From assembly GCA_007117055.1 (NCBI GenBank), contig SKHH01000153.1:1-5869 (forward strand): a stretch of 5,869 nt of DNA. Reading direction: 5' to 3'. This stretch comes from Lishizhenia sp. Its GTDB lineage: Bacteria; Bacteroidota; Bacteroidia; Flavobacteriales_D; Crocinitomicaceae. Position 1 is the stretch's first letter, and each line of letters begins with the position of its first letter. Below, in pieces: positions 1 through 5,869 of the stretch. Below the pieces are notes generated by a model that worked only from the letters and a program-made list of their open reading frames with translations, was not told where the DNA came from and ran no database searches. The translations under genes were made by a program, and so were the position numbers.

Positions 1-937
1 CATAATTCAATCCGCTATCCTTTTCCCAAGCAGCTTTATGAACCAACAAACGAGCAGTTTCAACAGCTGTAGCCATATCAGCTAACTTAAACGAAATAGC
101 TTGATGCTTATAAATCTCTTTACCGAAAGCTTTTCTTTCTTTAGAGTACGCCAAGGCCAATTCCAGGGCTCCAGAGGCGATCCCTAATGCTTGAGCTGCG
201 ATTCCTATACGTCCGCCAGACAGAGTTTTCATAGCGAATTTAAATCCAAAACCATCTTCTCCAATTCTATTTTCTTTAGGAACTTTTACATCATTAAATA
301 ACAAAGTATGCGTATCACTACCTCGAATACCCATTTTATCTTCTTTTGCTCCAACAACAAAACCTTCCATGTCTCGTTCTACGATAAATGCGTTGATTCC
401 TTTATGTCCTTTTTCGACATCTGTTTGAGCTATCACGAGATAAATAGAAGCTGAGCTACCATTGGTTATCCAATTCTTAGTACCATTTAACAAATAGTAA
501 TCTCCCTTATCAATAGCTGTAGTTCTTTGAGATGTTGCATCAGAACCAGCCTCTGGCTCTGACAAGCAAAATGCTCCAATTTTTTCTCCTTTAGCTAATG
601 GGACTAAATATTTTTGTTTTTGCTCTTCCGTACCAAAAGCCTCTAACCCCCAACAAACGAGCGAATTATTAACAGACATACAAACCGAAACAGATGCGTC
701 AACTTTTGAGATTTCCTCCATTGCCAACACATAAGAAAGGGTATCCATTCCTCCCCCTCCATATTTGGGGTCAACCATCATACCCATAAATCCGAGTTCT
801 CCTAACTGTTTGATTTGTTCTGCTGGAAATTGTTGTGCGTTATCTCTTTCTATTACACCTGGTTTCACTACATTTTGAGCAAAATCTCTTGCTGCATCAC
901 GCACTGCTTTATGTTCTTCCGAAAGTTCAAAATTCAT
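1..937 (-). CDS. Acyl-CoA dehydrogenase, N-terminal 312 residues (C-terminus beyond left edge)
   Basis: This is a flavoprotein of the acyl-CoA dehydrogenase family, which oxidises an acyl-CoA to the trans-2-enoyl-CoA and passes electrons to electron-transfer flavoprotein, as in fatty-acid or branched-chain amino acid breakdown. The reading frame opens with MNFELSEEHKAVRDAARDFA, typical of the short-chain/butyryl-CoA type. Visible landmarks are the family signature CLSEPEAGSD at residues 124-133, WITNG at 156-160 in the beta domain, and SGGRIGIAAQALG around 240-252 followed by YSKERKAFGK at the start of the C-terminal helical domain. Family members are about 380 residues, so roughly 70 are missing at the window edge, including the region of the catalytic glutamate. 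That residue therefore cannot be checked, and chain-length specificity is open. The start ATG (complement of 935-937) is the only one matching the family N-terminus. No Shine-Dalgarno is evident. The gene diverges from anmK. Confidence 0.93.
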   Translation of the reverse strand, partial: MNFELSEEHKAVRDAARDFAQNVVKPGVIERDNAQQFPAEQIKQLGELGFMGMMVDPKYGGGGMDTLSYVLAMEEISKVDASVSVCMSVNNSLVCWGLEAFGTEEQKQKYLVPLAKGEKIGAFCLSEPEAGSDATSQRTTAIDKGDYYLLNGTKNWITNGSSASIYLVIAQTDVEKGHKGINAFIVERDMEGFVVGAKEDKMGIRGSDTHTLLFNDVKVPKENRIGEDGFGFKFAMKTLSGGRIGIAAQALGIASGALELALAYSKERKAFGKEIYKHQAISFKLADMATAVETARLLVHKAAWEKDSGLNY

Positions 938-1018
938 ATTCTCTAATTATTAAATTCATAAAATCGAGCCAAAAATAATGCTTATATTTGAATCTTAGGA
1001 AAGAATTATCTGTCATAT
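938..1018. promoter_or_regulatory. Divergent spacer with two back-to-back -7-like elements
   Basis: This 81-base A/T-rich spacer must hold the promoters of the acyl-CoA dehydrogenase (minus) and anmK (plus). On the plus strand TATATTTG at 983-990 fits the Bacteroidota -7 consensus TAnnTTTG, 28 bases before the anmK ATG. On the minus strand TATTTTTG (complement of 970-977) also fits, 32 bases before the dehydrogenase ATG. Neither has a TTG at the expected -33 distance, so each is only half a promoter match, and such octamers can occur by chance in A/T-rich DNA. An AGGA at 997-1000 lies too far from the anmK ATG to be an ordinary Shine-Dalgarno site. Confidence 0.35.
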
Positions 1019-2089
1019 ATGAAATCATTTCGAGTTTTAGGTCTTATGTCGGGAACCTCATTAGATGGGTTAGACATTGTAGATGTTGAGTTTACGGAAG
1101 AAAAGAACACATATAAATTTAATATTCACAACAGTCAGACCTTCCCCTATCCTGAAAAAATCAAAACTCAACTTACAAAAGCAACAAAATTAAGTGGTAT
1201 TGAAATCGCAACATTAGATGTAGAATTAGGGCGTTTTTATGGGCATAAAGTACATCAGTTCATGGAGAGTTGTCAAATCAAAAATAATGATATCGATTTT
1301 GTTTCTAGTCATGGACACACCATTTTTCATCAACCACATGAAGGTATTACGCTTCAAATTGGAAATGGCCCAGAAGGCGCAATACTTTCTAAACTAAAAT
1401 GGATTTGTGATTTCCGAACAAAAGATGTAGCCTTGGGTGGTAACGGAGCTCCTCTAGTTCCAATTGGTGATCAATATTTATTCCAATCTTATGCCGACAG
1501 TTTTTTGAACATAGGAGGTTTTGCAAATATTTCTTATTTTATGGATGATGAATGCAAGGCTTTTGATATCTGTCCAGCCAATATCATTTTAAATCATTTT
1601 GCTAAAATGCATGATTTGGAATACGATGAAAATGGAAGGCTTGGTAGAAAAGGAAAAGTGAATTCAGCATTACTTACTCAACTAGATGAACTAAATTACT
1701 ACAATGCTAAACCTCCGAAATCACTTGGTATTGAATGGGTTGAAAAATATTTTTTCCCAATTATTAAAGAATGTTCTATTTCAATAGAAGACAAAATAGC
1801 TACATGCTATGACCATATCGGAAAACAAATTGCGAAAACGTTAAACAAACTAGAAATGAATAGTGTATTCCTTTCCGGTGGTGGAGCAAAAAATAATTTC
1901 CTAATAGAACTACTTAATGGTTATTACCATGGTGAAATCATCCTACCTGAAAATGAAATAATTGAATACAAAGAGGCGATAATATTTGGGCTCCTCGGGG
2001 TGTTACGTTATGAAAAAAAATACAACTGTTTATCAAGTGTTACAGGAGCATCGGAAAATAGTATTTCAGGAATAATTCACTACCCCTGA
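1019..2089 (+). CDS. anmK: Anhydro-N-acetylmuramic acid kinase
   Basis: AnmK converts 1,6-anhydro-MurNAc, released during cell-wall turnover, to MurNAc-6-phosphate by hydrolysing the anhydro ring while transferring phosphate from ATP. MurQ normally acts next. The protein is cytosolic. At 356 residues it is close to the usual size (about 370). Family landmarks appear in order: LMSGTSLDG at 9-17 (phosphate-binding loop), SSHGHTIFHQP at 97-107, DFRTKDVALGGNGAPLVP at 131-148, NIGGFANI at 164-171, FDICPANIILN at 182-192, PPKSLGIEW at 232-240, SGGGAKN at 286-292 and IEYKEAIIFGLLG at 315-327. Asp183 aligns with the catalytic Asp182 of the E. coli enzyme. The usual GPGN after that aspartate reads CPAN here, which I believe is common in Bacteroidota homologues. 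The start ATG sits at the family N-terminus. The gene is separated from the next one by an 81-base spacer with its own promoter, so it is probably transcribed independently. Confidence 0.95.
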   Translation: MKSFRVLGLMSGTSLDGLDIVDVEFTEEKNTYKFNIHNSQTFPYPEKIKTQLTKATKLSGIEIATLDVELGRFYGHKVHQFMESCQIKNNDIDFVSSHGHTIFHQPHEGITLQIGNGPEGAILSKLKWICDFRTKDVALGGNGAPLVPIGDQYLFQSYADSFLNIGGFANISYFMDDECKAFDICPANIILNHFAKMHDLEYDENGRLGRKGKVNSALLTQLDELNYYNAKPPKSLGIEWVEKYFFPIIKECSISIEDKIATCYDHIGKQIAKTLNKLEMNSVFLSGGGAKNNFLIELLNGYYHGEIILPENEIIEYKEAIIFGLLGVLRYEKKYNCLSSVTGASENSISGIIHYP

Positions 2090-2093
2090 CAAA

Positions 2094-2108
2094 AATTATT
2101 AAATAATT
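2094..2108. repeat. A/T-rich 15-base palindrome after anmK
   Basis: AATTATT and AATAATT are exact reverse complements around a single central A, beginning five bases after the anmK stop codon and ending ten bases before the -33 TTG of the next promoter. There are no G or C bases in the stem and no T-tract follows, so it is a poor intrinsic terminator. It could be an operator-like site, or simply a product of A/T-rich composition. Confidence 0.35.
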
Positions 2109-2117
2109 GTAATTTAG

Positions 2118-2146
2118 TTGTCGTTTAAAATAGTTTTTTACTTTTG
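2118..2146 (+). promoter_or_regulatory. Bacteroidota-type promoter for the dehydrogenase-nhaD-exbBD group
   Basis: TTG at 2118-2120 and TACTTTTG at 2139-2146 are separated by 18 bases. This fits the Bacteroidota/Flavobacterium consensus TTG-N(17-23)-TAnnTTTG at every fixed position. Transcription would be expected to begin a few bases after 2146, giving a leader of about 20 bases before the ATG at 2171. The element also decides the start of the downstream gene: an in-frame TTG at 2144-2146 would extend the protein by nine residues, but it lies inside the -7 box and so should not be in the transcript. There are no further complete promoter matches in the short gaps downstream, suggesting that this promoter serves the whole group. 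Confidence 0.65.
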
Positions 2147-2170
2147 CTCGTTGATTCAACAATTGTGCGC

Positions 2171-3403
2171 ATGAGAGATTTACTTGAAAAGTTTGAAAAC
2201 AAACAGCCTGAAATTGTTTTCGAATGGAAAGATTCTGAAACAGAGGCTACGGGATGGGTAGTGATTAACTCATTACGAGGAGGTGCCGCAGGAGGTGGTA
2301 CCAGAATGAGAGAAGGTCTAGATAAGCGTGAGGTAGAATCCTTGGCTAAAACTATGGAGGTAAAATTTACTGTTGCTGGGCCAGCAATTGGTGGAGCAAA
2401 ATCGGGAATTAACTTCAACCCTAAAGACCCAAGAAAAGAAGGCGTATTGCGTCGTTGGTACGCTGCAGTAACTCCCCTTTTAAAGCACTATTATGGAACA
2501 GGAGGGGACTTAAATGTTGATGAAATTCATGAAGTGATTCCAATAACAGAAAGTTGTGGGGTTTGGCATCCTCAAGAAGGAGTTTTCAATGGACATTTCC
2601 AACCTCGTGAAGCACAAAAAATAAATAGAATTGGACAATTACGTTATGGAGTATTAAAAGTAATTGAAGATGAAATTTATTCACCTTCCGTTGAAAGAAA
2701 ACTTGTTGTTGCAGATATGATAACAGGGTATGGTGTTGCCCAATCTGTGGAGCATTTTTATGCAATATGGAAAGGCGAACAAGTTAGAGATAAAAGAGTT
2801 ATTGTTCAAGGATGGGGGAATGTAGGTTCTTCTGCTGCCTATTACCTTGCGCAAAGTGGTGCTAAAGTAGTAGGAATAATAGACCGCGTAGGAGGTTTAA
2901 TAAATACCGAAGGATATAGTTTTGACCAAATAAAAGAACTTTTCTTAACAAAAAACGGAAATGAATTAAATACTGATTCCATGATTGGTTTTGAAGAAGT
3001 TAATAATCAAATATGGGATGTTCCAGCAGATATTTTTATTCCTTGTGCTGCTTCACGCTTAATTACAAAAAATCAGGTTGAGCGGATTATCAATAGTGGA
3101 GTTGAGGTGATTTCGGCAGGAGCGAATGTTCCTTTTGCAGACCCAGAGATTTTCTTTGGAGAAATTGCTGACTACGCAGATAATCACTTGGCTGTAATTC
3201 CAGACTTTATTTCAAATTGTGGAATGGCAAGAGTTTTTGCCTATTTAATGTCCACTGATTTAGATGAAATGACAGACGAAGGGATTTTCTCCGACACTAG
3301 TGATATTATCAAGAAAGCTCTTGAGCAAACTCACTTAAAAAACCCAACCACCAAAGGTATCGCCAAAACTGCTTTTGAAATTGCATTAAAACAACTTGTT
3401 TAA
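2171..3403 (+). CDS. Glu/Leu/Phe/Val-family amino acid dehydrogenase, substrate uncertain
   Basis: This 410-residue cytosolic enzyme should carry out NAD(P)-dependent oxidative deamination of an amino acid to its keto acid, or the reverse. The N-terminal catalytic domain shows GGGTRM at 41-46, Lys65 (substrate carboxylate), AIGGAKSGINFNP at 72-84 with catalytic Lys77, and GGDLNVDE at 111-118 with catalytic Asp113. The Rossmann domain begins near 208 with VQGWGNVGSSAA, where Gly214, Gly216 and Gly219 form GxGxxG, and Asp238 ends the second strand. PCAASRLIT at 291-299, SAGANVPF at 315-322 and PDFISNCGMARVF at 344-356 complete the fold. The positions that bind the glutamate side chain in glutamate dehydrogenase appear to be Gly41 and Phe356, and the Lys77-Asp113 spacing resembles leucine dehydrogenase, so a plain glutamate dehydrogenase call is doubtful. 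The start is ATG 2171 because an upstream TTG at 2144 lies in the promoter. nhaD follows after 9 bases. Confidence 0.9.
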   Translation: MRDLLEKFENKQPEIVFEWKDSETEATGWVVINSLRGGAAGGGTRMREGLDKREVESLAKTMEVKFTVAGPAIGGAKSGINFNPKDPRKEGVLRRWYAAVTPLLKHYYGTGGDLNVDEIHEVIPITESCGVWHPQEGVFNGHFQPREAQKINRIGQLRYGVLKVIEDEIYSPSVERKLVVADMITGYGVAQSVEHFYAIWKGEQVRDKRVIVQGWGNVGSSAAYYLAQSGAKVVGIIDRVGGLINTEGYSFDQIKELFLTKNGNELNTDSMIGFEEVNNQIWDVPADIFIPCAASRLITKNQVERIINSGVEVISAGANVPFADPEIFFGEIADYADNHLAVIPDFISNCGMARVFAYLMSTDLDEMTDEGIFSDTSDIIKKALEQTHLKNPTTKGIAKTAFEIALKQLV

Positions 3404-3412
3404 TTATTTATT

Positions 3413-4813
3413 ATGGAATTTTTTATTGTTTCTGTTTTTGTGTTAGGTTATTTCGCTATTACCATTGAACACACCCTTAAAATTGACAAACTTGTTCCCG
3501 CACTTTTAATGATGGCTTTAGCCTGGGCGGGTGTGACTGTTGGACTAGATAGTTTCGAACACTGGTTTGACTCTTCGAATAGCGAACTGATAAGTCTAGC
3601 AGGATTAGACCATGATGCCAGAATGCACACTTTAGAAGAAACCCTGCTTCATCATTTTGGTAAAACATGTGAAATTTTAATTTTCCTTATTGGAGCAATG
3701 ACCATTGTAGAAATCATAGATCATTTTCATGGATTTTCAACTATTAAAAGTTTCATTAAAACTAACAAGAAAAAAACCTTGTTATGGATAGTTGCTGGAT
3801 TAGCTTTTGTGCTTTCGGCAATAATTGACAATCTTACAGCTACTATAGTACTTATCACAATTTTAAGAAAGCTACTGGATAAAAGTTCTGATAGAATTTG
3901 GTTTGCTGGTCTTATCGTAATTACTGCAAACGCTGGTGGAGCTTGGTCACCAATTGGAGATGTAACCACCACTATGTTATGGATGGGAGGTAAAGTGAGC
4001 GCAGAAGATTTATTTATAAAGCTTATTGTTCCTTCATTAGTTTGTGCTGTTATTCCAACGTTGATTGCAAGCTTTATGAAACCCTTTCAAGGCACTTTTG
4101 ATTTACCAAAAGAAACAGAAAACTCTAACCCAAGAGGTCCATTCATGCTATACCTAGGTTTAGGAATGATTGTATTTGTTCCCCTTTTTAAAACAGTCAC
4201 TCACTTACCTCCTTATGTGGGGATGATGTTATCTTTAGGTATTGTAGCCTTATTCGCAGAGACCATTTCAGCACGACAATTTAAAATGTCATTTTTAGGA
4301 GTTGTGAATAAGGATAAAGAACAGGACTATTTGGAAAATGTAGGTGGAACATCACAGGAAGAGCATAATCCACACCACGAGAGTCCAACGTTTAGAGCCT
4401 TAACAAAAATTGAAATGCCATCAATATTATTCTTTTTAGGGATATTAATGACTGTTGCGGCACTGGAATCTCTTGGTTTAGTTTTCAATTTTGGACAAAC
4501 GGTAAGCGAAACGATGCATCAAGATGTATTTGTAATGTTATTAGGTGCAGGATCTGCAATTATTGATAATGTTCCTCTAGTCGCAGCGAGTATGGGTATG
4601 TTCCAAAATGAAATGGATCATCACATTTGGCATTTTATTGCCTACGCTGCTGGAACAGGTGGCTCAATGTTGATTATAGGTTCTGCTGCAGGAGTTGTCG
4701 CGATGGGAATGGAAAAGATTTCTTTTTTCTGGTACATGAAACACATGACTTGGTTAGCTCTCGTAGGATATATTGCGGGTGCTTTAGTTTATCTTTTAAT
4801 TAACCCAGTATAA
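3413..4813 (+). CDS. nhaD: NhaD-type Na+/H+ antiporter
   Basis: This inner-membrane protein of the ion transporter superfamily exchanges cytoplasmic Na+ (or Li+) for external H+, supporting salt and alkaline-pH tolerance. Its 466 residues contain about twelve hydrophobic segments. Two halves carry matching core motifs: SAIIDNLTA at 135-143 with Asp139/Asn140, and SAIIDNVPL at 381-389 with Asp385/Asn386. Each is followed by a glycine/serine-rich segment, NAGGAWSPIGDVTTT at 173-187 (Asp183, Thr185, Thr186) and GTGGSMLIIGSAAG at 414-427. These are the kinds of residues shown to matter in Vibrio NhaD. A hydrophilic loop at about 299-327, rich in Glu and His, divides the halves. Start: the ATG lies 9 bases after the dehydrogenase stop, with A/T-rich sequence and no Shine-Dalgarno before it, and it leads straight into the first membrane segment. 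The gene is probably co-transcribed with its neighbours. Ion preference cannot be read from sequence alone. Confidence 0.93.
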   Translation: MEFFIVSVFVLGYFAITIEHTLKIDKLVPALLMMALAWAGVTVGLDSFEHWFDSSNSELISLAGLDHDARMHTLEETLLHHFGKTCEILIFLIGAMTIVEIIDHFHGFSTIKSFIKTNKKKTLLWIVAGLAFVLSAIIDNLTATIVLITILRKLLDKSSDRIWFAGLIVITANAGGAWSPIGDVTTTMLWMGGKVSAEDLFIKLIVPSLVCAVIPTLIASFMKPFQGTFDLPKETENSNPRGPFMLYLGLGMIVFVPLFKTVTHLPPYVGMMLSLGIVALFAETISARQFKMSFLGVVNKDKEQDYLENVGGTSQEEHNPHHESPTFRALTKIEMPSILFFLGILMTVAALESLGLVFNFGQTVSETMHQDVFVMLLGAGSAIIDNVPLVAASMGMFQNEMDHHIWHFIAYAAGTGGSMLIIGSAAGVVAMGMEKISFFWYMKHMTWLALVGYIAGALVYLLINPV

Positions 4814-4827
4814 ATTGTAACAATTTA
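4811..4827. repeat. A/T-rich inverted repeat at the nhaD stop, before exbB
   Basis: TAAATTG and CAATTTA form perfect 7-base arms around a TAA loop. The first three bases are the nhaD stop codon. The stem has only one G-C pair and no T-tract follows directly, so termination is unlikely. It resembles the sequence before the dehydrogenase promoter (AATTGTAA...TTTA.GT), which makes a shared regulatory role possible but unproven. It occupies about half of the 36-base nhaD-exbB gap. Confidence 0.4.
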
Positions 4828-4849
4828 AGTCAATAAACGTTTTTATATT

Positions 4850-5554
4850 ATGAATGGATCATTTTTACTGCAAATTGCCGAAGACACAACCGGAGTTGGT
4901 GTTGAGGAAAACTATAAGGAAGTAGCTATCTGGCAGGCTGTTTCAGATGCTGCTAGTGACTTTATGGGAATGTTAATTCTTATTGTATTAACGATAATGT
5001 CATTTTATGCTGTATATGTATTCATAGAACGTCTTTTAGCCTTAAAGAGGGCTTCTCAAGGAGATCCAAACTTCTTAGCTCAAGTAAAAGAATTACTGAG
5101 TAATGGAAAGGTAGAAGACGCTAAAAATCTGTGTATTCGAACTGATTCACCATCTGCTCGAATGCTAGAAAAAGGAATCAGTCGACTTGGAAAACCTGTT
5201 GATATAGTCGCATCAACAATAGACAATACAGGGAAACTTGAAGTTGCGCGACTCGAGCAGCGATTAAGTTTTCTCGCAACAGCTGCTGGAGCAGCTCCAA
5301 TGATTGGTTTCTTAGGAACAACCATCGGTATGGTAAAAACATTTAATGCCATGAAAAATCTTGACTCCTTAGATCTAGGAACAATTGCTCCTGGAATTAT
5401 GACTGCAATGGTCACTACAGTAGCTGGATTGATTGTTGGTATTATTGCTTATATGGGGTATAATTATTTGGTATCCAAAATATCTAAGGTTGTTTACCGG
5501 ATGGAAATAGACGCTATGGAATTCATGGATTTATTGCATAAACCAACTAAATAA
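4850..5554 (+). CDS. exbB: ExbB/TolQ/MotA-family proton channel subunit
   Basis: ExbB forms the pentameric inner-membrane ring of the ExbB-ExbD motor that uses the proton gradient to drive TonB-dependent outer-membrane transport. The 234 residues have the classic three-segment plan: a periplasmic N-terminal tail, TM1 at about 38-60 followed by Arg61, Lys66 and Arg67 on the cytoplasmic side, a cytoplasmic domain to about 140, TM2 at about 141-164 (AAPMIGFLGTTIGMVKTF) and TM3 at about 184-208 (TAMVTTVAGLIVGIIAYMGY). Thr157 and Thr190 align with Thr148 and Thr181 of E. coli ExbB. The conserved TM3 glutamate (Glu176 in E. coli) appears to be Thr185 here. exbD follows after 7 bases, confirming the pair. 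A TolQ or MotA role is less likely given the length, the ExbD-like partner and the absence of other Tol or flagellar genes nearby. The ATG at 4850 is preceded by A/T-rich DNA without a Shine-Dalgarno. Confidence 0.9.
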   Translation: MNGSFLLQIAEDTTGVGVEENYKEVAIWQAVSDAASDFMGMLILIVLTIMSFYAVYVFIERLLALKRASQGDPNFLAQVKELLSNGKVEDAKNLCIRTDSPSARMLEKGISRLGKPVDIVASTIDNTGKLEVARLEQRLSFLATAAGAAPMIGFLGTTIGMVKTFNAMKNLDSLDLGTIAPGIMTAMVTTVAGLIVGIIAYMGYNYLVSKISKVVYRMEIDAMEFMDLLHKPTK

Positions 5555-5561
5555 AAACGTT

Positions 5562-5869
5562 ATGGGATTCGGTACTCAAAATAAAATAAAGGCAGAGGGA
5601 GGAATGGCCTCCATGACTGACCTTGTTTTTTTATTGCTCGTTTTTTTCATTATTATGAGTACAATGGCTGAAAAAAACACTCCTGTAGAGCTGCCTCAAC
5701 CATCGGAAAAACTGGATACCTCAAAAGAAAACACAACAACTACGGTAGTAGTTACAGAAAATAATTTGTATCAAATCATGTTGAGTTCAGCCAGTAAAGC
5801 CAACAATCCATTTAGTATTAAATCAGATGGAGCAACATACGATATGATTCGAGATTTTTTAATTGAAGA
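5562..5869 (+). CDS. exbD: ExbD/TolR-family subunit, N-terminal 102 residues (runs off right edge)
   Basis: ExbD is the proton-conducting partner that sits in the ExbB ring and couples proton flow to TonB. The translation begins MGFGTQNKIKAEGGMASMTD and shows a short cytoplasmic N-terminus, then a single membrane segment at about 21-36 (LVFLLLVFFIIMST). Asp20, at the cytoplasmic side of the helix, aligns with the essential Asp25 of E. coli ExbD. A Thr-rich periplasmic linker follows (about 51-62), then the beginning of the periplasmic domain (VVVTENNLYQI and onward). About 30-60 further residues are expected beyond the window for a family member of 130-160 residues. It lies 7 bases after exbB and is surely co-transcribed with it. 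TolR is the alternative name for this fold, but the neighbour exbB favours ExbD. In similar genomes a tonB-like gene often comes next, which cannot be seen here. Confidence 0.92.
   Translation, partial: MGFGTQNKIKAEGGMASMTDLVFLLLVFFIIMSTMAEKNTPVELPQPSEKLDTSKENTTTTVVVTENNLYQIMLSSASKANNPFSIKSDGATYDMIRDFLIE

Noticed and set aside
2090..2117. Possible intrinsic terminator after anmK
   Set aside because: The only inverted repeat is entirely A/T and lacks a following T-tract, so a stable terminator hairpin is not supported.
2125..2418. Minus-strand open frame opposite the start of the dehydrogenase
   Set aside because: It lies over a clearly conserved plus-strand gene and its promoter, and its product resembles no family. 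It is an antisense shadow.
3448..3972. Three minus-strand open frames within nhaD
   Set aside because: All overlap the conserved membrane protein, two overlap each other, and none shows recognisable motifs or a credible start context.
4834..4842. TAAACGTT before exbB and TAAAAACGTT (5552-5561) before exbD as a shared signal
   Set aside because: The two strings are short and A/T-rich, differ in length and sit at different distances from the ATG. The similarity is probably the usual A-rich region before Bacteroidota starts.
4814..4849. Separate promoter for exbB
   Set aside because: A TTG is present at 4815-4817, but no TAnnTTTG follows at a suitable distance, so there is no complete promoter match.
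5080..5415. Minus-strand open frame of 111 codons within exbB
   Set aside because: It is opposite the conserved exbB frame and has no family resemblance. A shadow of codon bias is the simplest explanation.
1..5869. An undescribed defence, mobile or RNA-based system
   Set aside because: Nearly all bases lie in six recognisable housekeeping or transport genes. No array, transposase, integrase, tRNA-like or riboswitch-like structure is visible, and the longest gene-free stretches are 81 bases.

Overview
This 5.9 kb window looks like ordinary chromosome of a Bacteroidota member, most likely a flavobacterium-type (possibly marine) organism. The grounds are a low-GC, A/T-rich sequence, gene starts preceded by A/T-rich stretches rather than clear Shine-Dalgarno sites, a near-perfect Bacteroidota promoter of the TTG-N(~19)-TAnnTTTG type, and a gene set (acyl-CoA dehydrogenase, AnmK, a Glu/Leu/Phe/Val-type dehydrogenase, NhaD, ExbB, ExbD) that I recall as common in that group. 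All family assignments come from reading the translations by eye. No search was run.

Layout: the minus strand carries the first 312 residues of an acyl-CoA dehydrogenase that runs off the left edge (1-937). An 81-base divergent spacer follows, holding two back-to-back -7-like elements. On the plus strand come anmK (1019-2089, cell-wall sugar recycling), a short spacer with an A/T palindrome and a strong promoter (2118-2146), and then a tightly packed group: an amino acid dehydrogenase (2171-3403), the Na+/H+ antiporter nhaD (3413-4813), exbB (4850-5554) and the first 102 residues of exbD (5562 to the right edge). Gaps inside this group are 9, 36 and 7 bases, so one transcript from the 2118-2146 promoter is the simplest reading.

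How they may work together: ExbB and ExbD form the proton-driven motor that energises outer-membrane uptake through TonB. NhaD exchanges Na+ for H+ and so acts on the same proton gradient. The dehydrogenase interconverts an amino acid and its keto acid with a nicotinamide cofactor. The acyl-CoA dehydrogenase and AnmK belong to separate catabolic and recycling routes. The link is inferred from gene order only.

I see no convincing new system. The points most worth checking are the promoter that overlaps an alternative upstream start of the dehydrogenase, that enzyme's apparent loss of both glutamate side-chain determinants, and the replacement of the conserved transmembrane glutamate of ExbB by threonine. 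No RNA gene, mobile element, CRISPR array or intrinsic terminator was found.
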